Positions 58,597 through 64,000 of a stretch of 64,000 nucleotides of DNA are shown piece by piece. Positions within the stretch are counted from its first letter, which is position 1. Each line of letters opens with the position of its first letter. The notes under the pieces were generated by a model. It saw nothing but the letters and a program-made list of their open reading frames with translations, searched no databases and was not told where the DNA came from. This DNA is from Saprospiraceae bacterium (GTDB lineage Bacteria; Bacteroidota; Bacteroidia; Chitinophagales; Saprospiraceae): NCBI GenBank assembly GCA_019187225.1, contig JABAQQ010000033.1:125875-189874 (forward strand). Reading direction: 5' to 3'. The translations under genes were made by a program, and so were the position numbers.

Positions 58597-59493
58597 CTAT
58601 TTTTCTATGACAGTGAACTTCCCAAACCAAAGCGCTTTATGACCGCCATCCTCCCGCTTTTGACCGATCACAAGGTAATAGAGGCCGGGGCGGATTTTGA
58701 GTTTCGTTTCAAAATCCACTTGATACGAGCCATCGTTTTTTAATTTTATATTGAAAGGGGTAATGAAACTTGGTTGCTTATTTTGCCATGCCTCGGTTCG
58801 GTTCGAGTAAACAAGCAATTCGAGAGGCTGATCAGAAGTGATTTCTTTTCCGGTCACAGTACCTCGAACGGCAAGTGTTATTTGGGCGTTTTGCAGATGG
58901 AACGACGCGCCGACAGGGGGGCTGCTTATTTCAAAATGAAGGTTGCCGCCGCGCATCATGTCGCCGATCCGGGCCTCCAGAACGGGGTTCGGCTCAAAAT
59001 CTGCCGGGTCAGCTACGGCAATAGTTTTGTTTGGACTGGGGCTGGGAGGAAGGTTGGCTGTATCGGTTGGAGTGGCTTTTTGCGGGGACGAGGCGGTATC
59101 GGCGGATGGCTGTTTCGCAGGTTGGGAAGAGGGAGCGGGTGTGGAATCGCTTCCGGGAACCACCCATCGCCAAATCATGTATCCGAATGCTGCGAGCAAA
59201 ATTATGACACCCGCCAAGCGAAGCCAACCGGGGCGCGACGCAAGCGGGAAGGGCGTTTTAGTAGTGAGAGTACCATCCAAAGGCGGCGGGTTGCGCAGCA
59301 AGTCGTCGAGTGCCGAACGCAATTGAAAATTGCCTTTGTCGCCCAGCGATATGTGCAGGGCACGTTGGATTTCCACTTCGGCGCGAAACTCTGCGTCGGT
59401 TGCCATTTGATGTTCCACTTCCTCACGCTCTGCATCTGCCAGTGTGTTGTCTAAGTATCGCTCAATCAAGTCGTACAATTCTTCCTTGTTCAT
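58597..59493 (-). CDS. membrane anti-sigma-like protein with periplasmic C-terminal domain
   Basis: 298 residues from 59493 (ATGA overlap with the sigma gene stop). The cytoplasmic N-terminus (EELYDLIERYLDNTLADAER, VEIQRALHI) has the helical layout of Bacteroidota anti-sigma factors without a zinc motif. One membrane helix is at about 95-115 (LRLAGVIILLAAFGYMIWRW), then a Ser/Pro/Thr-rich linker (about 120-165) and a beta-rich periplasmic domain (NAQITLAVRGTVTG, LELLVYSNRTEAW, GLYYLVIGQKREDGGHKALW). It probably sequesters the adjacent ECF sigma factor. It is the last gene of the CHAT-sigma operon. Confidence 0.75.
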   Translation of the reverse strand: MNKEELYDLIERYLDNTLADAEREEVEHQMATDAEFRAEVEIQRALHISLGDKGNFQLRSALDDLLRNPPPLDGTLTTKTPFPLASRPGWLRLAGVIILLAAFGYMIWRWVVPGSDSTPAPSSQPAKQPSADTASSPQKATPTDTANLPPSPSPNKTIAVADPADFEPNPVLEARIGDMMRGGNLHFEISSPPVGASFHLQNAQITLAVRGTVTGKEITSDQPLELLVYSNRTEAWQNKQPSFITPFNIKLKNDGSYQVDFETKLKIRPGLYYLVIGQKREDGGHKALWFGKFTVIEK

Positions 59494-60056
59494 ACTTCGA
59501 GCAGTTCCCGGTATTCCGGACGATTTTTGACCAATTCCACCAGCCGTTCTTTGCATTGGAGTTTGCGGCGGCGGGCATAGCCTTCGCTGCCAAAGCCCAT
59601 TTGCAAGGCGATGGTTTCCATAGGTAGTTTTTGAAAAAACAGTTCGAGGAGTTTTTGACAATCTTCGCCGAGCTGGCGGAAAGCGCACCAGAAAAGATTA
59701 TCCCTCTCTACCTGAAGAAATTCGGCTTCGAGGGAGCTTTCATCAGCAGTATATTTCGCATCTTCTGAAATTATTACCTCTAAAAAGGTAGATTTTTTGG
59801 AACGGTGATTGAGCCATATATTGCGACAAATGCCGTAAAAAAAGGCACTGAACTGACTCGTTAATTGAAAATCAGGCTGTTTGGCTTTCTGATACACCAC
59901 GAGCACGGCATCCTGAAACACATCTTTTGCATCCATTTCCGAGCCGCCATTTTTCCGCAGCAAATCCCGGATAGCGGGGAATTGTTCCCGGTACAGCCGT
60001 TCGAGCGCAGTGCGGTCGCCTGCGAGGATAGCGGAAAGGTCGTCTGTGTGCTTCAT
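59490..60056 (-). CDS. ECF-type RNA polymerase sigma factor
   Basis: 188 residues. Region 2 (RLYREQFPAIRDLLRKNGGS, AKDVFQDAVLVVYQKAKQPD, FFYGICRNIWLNHRSKK) and region 4 (LPMETIALQMGFGSEGYARR, KLQCKERLVELV) are complete. It directs transcription of an unknown regulon. It lies 46 nt after the TPR-CHAT gene and overlaps the anti-sigma-like gene by 4 nt, so all three are probably one operon. Confidence 0.9.
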   Translation of the reverse strand: MKHTDDLSAILAGDRTALERLYREQFPAIRDLLRKNGGSEMDAKDVFQDAVLVVYQKAKQPDFQLTSQFSAFFYGICRNIWLNHRSKKSTFLEVIISEDAKYTADESSLEAEFLQVERDNLFWCAFRQLGEDCQKLLELFFQKLPMETIALQMGFGSEGYARRRKLQCKERLVELVKNRPEYRELLEV

Positions 60057-60102
60057 AGTGTTAAGAGGTCAAAAGTCCATTTTATCCGTGATTTTTTCGA
60101 TT

Positions 60103-63057
60103 TTACTCTACCAGCACAAACCCGGCCCATGCCGACGCGCTCCCCTGATACTTTGTTCGCATGACTTGTTGTGCTCCCCGAAATGCATCGGGTACGTTTT
60201 TTTTCTCCTCCAGATATTGCTTGTAAAACTCTGTCATCAACTCGCCTGTCATTCGGTCGCTCACCTGCCAAAGACTCATGATAAGGTACTTCGCTCCGGC
60301 GATTTTGAACGCCCGTTGCAAACCATACACACCCTCGTTGCCAACTAAGTCGCCAAGGCCGGTTTCACAGGCGGAAAGCACTGCCAGTTCTGTGTTCGAC
60401 AGGTTCATCTGGCTGATTTCGTAGGCTGTCAATATGCCGTCGTCGCCCTGTACCGGGGGCTTGCCCGTGGTCCAGGTAGGGTTTGCCCCGGCGAGGATGA
60501 GACCGGAACGAATCATGGGGTGACTGCTCGCTTTAAAGGCGGGGGTGTTGCCGTCAACTTTTTGCCGTTTGCTTTCCGCCGACTGTTTCGGGTCTGGAAA
60601 AAAATAGCCGTGTGTGGCAAGGTGCAGGATGCGCGGCGATGGTTTGGTGCGGCCAAGTTGTTTGAAAGCTTCTTCTGTGGCTGCTGTGCCGGTGTGCAGG
60701 CTGGTTTTAAGGCCTCGCTTTTTGAGCAGCGCTGCGATGTTGCGGACTTCGGTTTCGGTAGCGGGCAGGGGCCTCCAGGGGTTATTGTTGCCGCCGCGCA
60801 GGGTGGTATCGTAAGGGAAGGGCAAATCAGTGGCAGTGGCAGTGGCAGTGGCAGTAGCAGTGGCAGTGGCAGTAGTAGTGACCGGAGGGAGTCCCGTACC
60901 GGAGGTCGAGATGGCAGTGCCCCGCATAGCGTCCGAATCCGAATTGGTGTTTTGGCCAGAAGCGGCAGCGATTTTTGAATCGTACTGAATCCCACCAAAC
61001 AGTGCCGCACTACCGCCACTGCTACTGCCACTGCCGCTGCCACTGTTCACCACCAACTGCCTCGTGCTGCCGACAAGAACGAGTTGGTAACGGTCTGCAA
61101 AAGTTTGGGTGGAATTAAGCGGGATAGCGCCAAGGTTGACGCGGTGCAGCAGCCCGGAGGGTGAGCAATATATCGTGTTGATGCCTTGAAGGAGGGTATC
61201 GAGTGGTTGCCAGATAAGCGTGTGGAAATCGTTTTTGTTGTTGCGGAAGGTGTAGCGCTGGTCTATCAGGTCGAAGTCTGGGTCTTGTGTACTAACCAAT
61301 AAGGGAGCAATCTGGCGTTCCTCTAAAAGGGGAACAAAGATGGGAACAGTATCGCCGGGGCGAAGGAGGAGAGCAGCGTACATCACACTGTCGGTGGGCT
61401 CAGGAGTGTAGTAGTTGTAGTGAATAAATTCAATGGCAGCCTCACCCGGCTTGAGAGCCGCCTGCACTTCCTGCCAAGTAACTTGCCGGATGGCGTTGCG
61501 ATAGCCCGCTACGGTGCGCACGAGTTCCTTCTCGATAGCGTTGGCTTTTTCTTCGAGTTCTTCTATGTTCTTACGCTCGGCAATGGGTTTAGAATATTCG
61601 GCGGCGAGGTAGCGTTGATAGGACTTGAAGAGGTTGAATCTAATTGTTGCCAGACTGTCTGCATCAATTAATCTTTTTATCTGCGTTGAAGAATTTAAAA
61701 CAAATCCTTTATAAAAAAGTGAATTATCAAAACAAGTCTCTGATAAAACAGATGAATTCTTGGATGTGATTTGGGCGTAAGAATGGTATTGGTCAATCTC
61801 ATTATTAAAAAGATTGAAATAAGAAGAAATCTCCTTTTCAGAGAGATGGCTGATAGACGTAGTTAATAATGACTTGTGAATATTACAGGCCTCTTGAACA
61901 ACAAGTTCAACATCTTTTATGCGATTAGTTTTGAGATATAATATAGATAGATTATTTAGACATGCAGCATGATTGGGTGTAATATCTCCTCTTGCTATTC
62001 TTAATATTGATGCAGCTTCTCTTAGTAATAATTCAGATTTTTTGTAATCATTTTTCATCAAAAAAACAAATCCCAAGTAATTGAGATTCTGCGCATAGTT
62101 TGGATGATCTTTTCCGTACAGATTTTCCCAAACTGCTTTAGATTCTTCAAGCAATAATTCTGCAGCTTCAAAATCACCTTTAGATAAATACAGTTTCGCA
62201 AGGTGGTGCAGGCTCCATGCATAACCATTAGACATTTTACCTAATTTTTTTGCCCTAATTTCTTTAACCATGACAAGAAGTCGCTCAGATTCTGTATATT
62301 TTCCTGTAATTCTATAAATATTGGCAAGCCCAATCATTGACCCAGTAATATTTACATTGTTTTTATCAATATTTTCTCGTATGCCTTTGCTTTCCAAATA
62401 CAACTTCTCTGATTTGGCATATTGACCAGTTATCATGTAAAGTCCTGCCAAACTTTGAATAGTTGCAGAATATCTAATGTTTTCTTTTCCTATTATGTTT
62501 TCTTGAACTGTTTTAACTCTAGTGTAGAGCGTCTCAGCTAGTGAATACCTTCCAGTTAGTTGGCACAAGACTGCTAAATTATATAATGTAGCAGCATATT
62601 CAATATTCTCTGTGTCATTTATACTTTCCCAAAGAGATTTGCATTCTAAGTGTATTGTCTCGGCCATGTCATATCTTCCGATAATTTTTAGGTAATTTCC
62701 ATGGGAGCGAAGTTCCTTGGTATATGCATAAATATCTCTGCTTAGCGATTTTTTCCAAATGTCTCTCGCTAAGCGATACCAGTTTTCTGCTTCCGCATAA
62801 TCGAATTTGGCATCGAATATTTTGCCATGATTAATATATGCACTGGCTAGGGAAAGCGATGAGGGCCCCAGGCTTTTAATAGCCAATTTTTCAGCAGTCT
62901 CGTTTTTGATCAATGCCTCATCGAATCTCTTTTCCTCTGCCAGGATGTTCGCTATCTTGAGTAGGCTATCCACCTGTCTTACCACAGTCGAATCTATGAC
63001 TTGGGAAAAAGCCAGCCACGGAAGGAGCCAAGGCAGGAAAAGAAAGGTTGTTTTCAT
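60103..63057 (-). CDS. secreted TPR-CHAT domain protease-like protein
   Basis: 984 residues. A signal peptide (TFLFLPWLLPWLAFSQ) precedes about eight tetratricopeptide-like repeats (residues ~60-430; AETLYTRVKTVQENIIGKEN, LYMITGQYAKSEKLYLESKG), a helical linker, and a C-terminal CHAT domain (about 640-984) of the caspase/separase-like clan with catalytic H816 in HLATHGYFF and C897 in VLSACETGLGD. Low-complexity TATATATATA and SGSGSGSSSG segments come from hexamer repeats. The TPR part is AT-rich, the CHAT part GC-rich, with the switch near 61,660. It is first gene of an operon with an ECF sigma factor and anti-sigma-like protein. Confidence 0.9.
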   Translation of the reverse strand: MKTTFLFLPWLLPWLAFSQVIDSTVVRQVDSLLKIANILAEEKRFDEALIKNETAEKLAIKSLGPSSLSLASAYINHGKIFDAKFDYAEAENWYRLARDIWKKSLSRDIYAYTKELRSHGNYLKIIGRYDMAETIHLECKSLWESINDTENIEYAATLYNLAVLCQLTGRYSLAETLYTRVKTVQENIIGKENIRYSATIQSLAGLYMITGQYAKSEKLYLESKGIRENIDKNNVNITGSMIGLANIYRITGKYTESERLLVMVKEIRAKKLGKMSNGYAWSLHHLAKLYLSKGDFEAAELLLEESKAVWENLYGKDHPNYAQNLNYLGFVFLMKNDYKKSELLLREAASILRIARGDITPNHAACLNNLSILYLKTNRIKDVELVVQEACNIHKSLLTTSISHLSEKEISSYFNLFNNEIDQYHSYAQITSKNSSVLSETCFDNSLFYKGFVLNSSTQIKRLIDADSLATIRFNLFKSYQRYLAAEYSKPIAERKNIEELEEKANAIEKELVRTVAGYRNAIRQVTWQEVQAALKPGEAAIEFIHYNYYTPEPTDSVMYAALLLRPGDTVPIFVPLLEERQIAPLLVSTQDPDFDLIDQRYTFRNNKNDFHTLIWQPLDTLLQGINTIYCSPSGLLHRVNLGAIPLNSTQTFADRYQLVLVGSTRQLVVNSGSGSGSSSGGSAALFGGIQYDSKIAAASGQNTNSDSDAMRGTAISTSGTGLPPVTTTATATATATATATATDLPFPYDTTLRGGNNNPWRPLPATETEVRNIAALLKKRGLKTSLHTGTAATEEAFKQLGRTKPSPRILHLATHGYFFPDPKQSAESKRQKVDGNTPAFKASSHPMIRSGLILAGANPTWTTGKPPVQGDDGILTAYEISQMNLSNTELAVLSACETGLGDLVGNEGVYGLQRAFKIAGAKYLIMSLWQVSDRMTGELMTEFYKQYLEEKKNVPDAFRGAQQVMRTKYQGSASAWAGFVLVE
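60836..60892. repeat. hexamer repeat encoding (Ala-Thr)n in the CHAT gene
   Basis: Nine or so near-identical GCAGTG-type hexamers (some AGTAGC) encode alternating Thr and Ala on the minus strand. Gain or loss of units keeps the reading frame. Confidence 0.9.
61011..61048. repeat. hexamer repeat encoding Ser/Gly in the CHAT gene
   Basis: CTGCCA/CTACTG-type hexamers in a different frame from the 60836 tract encode SGSGSGSSSGGS on the minus strand. Confidence 0.85.
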
Positions 63058-63416
63058 GGTCAGAAAATTTGAGAATTAAATCCCGCCCGTTTTGTTTTCC
63101 CAAGGCGAGCGGGCAAAAGAAAAAGAAGTGTGGTGTGCGAAAAAAATGCTTTCGCTCCGTGTCACATTCCGTCCACTCGGCAAATATACAAACAATCAGG
63201 TAAAAATCCACCGTAGAAGCGTTCGCTCGTCAACTTTGGCGCTTCGAATGACTGAGCCTTCGCTTAAACGCATTTCCAACCTGAAAAAGCGATCATCTTT
63301 CTCCGCCCTTCTTATTTGACCTTGTCTTAGATGAAGCCACAGTGCAGGGGAGGGGAGGATGTCCGGATCGTCGCGATAGATGATGAATTATATGAACTAA
63401 TAAAAACCATTGCAAT
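63058..63416. other. 359-bp divergent intergenic region
   Basis: It separates the TPR-CHAT operon from the M23 peptidase. On the minus strand TATATTTG (63181-63188) matches the -7 consensus for the CHAT operon, implying a leader of about 120 nt. I find no clear promoter for the plus-strand gene, and no RNA gene or repeat. Confidence 0.5.
63181..63188 (-). promoter_or_regulatory. -7 element for the TPR-CHAT/sigma operon
   Basis: The minus strand reads TATATTTG (TAnnTTTG). No good -33 TTTG at standard spacing, so this is a weak prediction; the operon could instead be read by its own ECF sigma factor. Confidence 0.35.
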
Positions 63417-64000
63417 ATGAACAATTACATTTTTGAAAACAGAAGAACAGCCTTGTATTCTCAACCACTAATCTGGTTGTTGATTTATGGCGCGTTTAAT
63501 TCCATTTCTGCTCAAGAAACAGTATCTTTCCCGGCTAGATCTTCAGATTTAATAAATGGAAGGTATTGGACAGTAGCAGAGTTTAGTGAAGGATGTTGTA
63601 AAATGGACTTCCAAGTTAAAAGGTACGTTAATAATCATTGGGTTGGGGCTGATGATCAAGGGGCGTCGTTAGATTATGGGGTGCCACTATATGCCCCCGC
63701 AAATGGAGAGGTTTGTAGTTGTTGGAGAAATTTTCCAGATGAAAATTCTGATCAAATATTCAAAGGAGGTAATCATATAAAAATTAAGACTGCAGAAAAC
63801 AATATTATTTCATTAAATCATCTCAAACCAGGTTCTATACCACAAGGTCTTTGCCCTAATAATAATGACAATACTGTTTATCCCAGTAATATGACTCATC
63901 AGGGAAAATGGTATGTTGCTGGTTATATTGAGCCTCAGAATAGACCTAAAATTAAAGAAGGTGAATTTATAGGTCAGGTAGGTGACTCTGGTAACTCAGC
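63417..64000 (+). CDS. M23 family metallopeptidase (3' truncated by window end)
   Basis: The first 194 residues are present, from ATG 63417; the frame is open to the edge. A signal peptide (IWLLIYGAFNSISAQ) is followed by the start of an LytM/M23 (lysostaphin-like) domain: DYGVPLYAPANGEV, GGNHIKIKT, NIISLNHL and GEFIGQVGDSGNS. The first zinc-ligand His expected before DxGxPxxAPxxG is not evident (GADDQGASLDYG), so it may be a degenerate or carbohydrate/peptidoglycan-binding member. Base composition is AT-rich like the TPR half of the neighbouring CHAT gene. Confidence 0.75.
   Translation, partial: MNNYIFENRRTALYSQPLIWLLIYGAFNSISAQETVSFPARSSDLINGRYWTVAEFSEGCCKMDFQVKRYVNNHWVGADDQGASLDYGVPLYAPANGEVCSCWRNFPDENSDQIFKGGNHIKIKTAENNIISLNHLKPGSIPQGLCPNNNDNTVYPSNMTHQGKWYVAGYIEPQNRPKIKEGEFIGQVGDSGNS

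Noticed and set aside
1-64000. Search for tRNA, rRNA, integrase or transposase genes
   Set aside because: No sequence in the gaps resembled a tRNA cloverleaf or rRNA, and no translated frame resembled a transposase or integrase by eye; a tRNAscan or HMM search could still find a missed case.

Overview
The window looks like a chromosomal segment of a Bacteroidota bacterium, most likely of the class Saprospiria (Lewinella/Haliscomenobacter-like). The evidence is several type IX secretion (T9SS) C-terminal sorting domains, repeated matches to the Bacteroidota sigma-A element TAnnTTTG, lipoprotein signal peptides, a ThuA/PQQ-dehydrogenase fusion, and LytS/LytTR and ECF regulators. No tRNA, rRNA, CRISPR array, integrase or transposase was recognised. 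Taxonomy and all homology statements come from reading the protein sequences, not from a database search.

Layout. 1-2063: 3' part of a T9SS type B surface protein. 2146-5757: five-domain lipoprotein (ThuA, PQQ sugar dehydrogenase, PKD, cytochrome c, C-terminal CBM-like). 5762-17884: housekeeping and small metabolic genes (lptB, yqeY-like, AraC regulator, TolB-like lipoprotein, CapA family, topoisomerase IV/gyrase A, two VOC proteins, TfoX-N protein, DUF1275 membrane protein, fumarylacetoacetase). 18171-24562: tandem array of four glycine-rich T9SS cargo proteins. 25140-30843: two propeller proteins with T9SS tails. 30926-33346: pyrD and a DEAD-box helicase. 33505-41275: exopolysaccharide operon read right to left (Wzc-like co-polymerase, Wzx flippase, glycosyltransferase, a 37-residue membrane protein, Wzy-like polymerase, half-length TolC-like protein). 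41632-43827: S41 tail-specific protease. 43929-52412: BshA-like glycosyltransferase, a T9SS type B protein, panC, DUF4386 protein, vanadium haloperoxidase-like protein, and a LytS/LytTR pair. 52470-53073: a toxin-antitoxin pair whose MazF/PemK toxin has an in-frame stop. 53363-58514: YbbP-like ABC permease divergent from a TesA-like esterase, then small genes. 58597-63057: operon of a secreted TPR-CHAT protease, an ECF sigma factor and a membrane anti-sigma-like protein. 63417-64000: 5' part of an M23 peptidase.

Two themes stand out. First, repeats are unusually dense, and many have become part of proteins. Arrays of unrelated sequence share a strict 7-nt period, several as inverted pairs, and repeat-derived DNA encodes the ends of the flippase, the glycosyltransferase and a VOC protein. 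A short palindromic element sits in the same frame in two unrelated genes, and a REP-like palindrome lies inside the topoisomerase C-terminus. Second, the TPR-CHAT/sigma/anti-sigma operon suggests a protease-gated envelope signalling pathway, and its CHAT gene changes sharply in base composition between the AT-rich TPR half and the GC-rich protease half.
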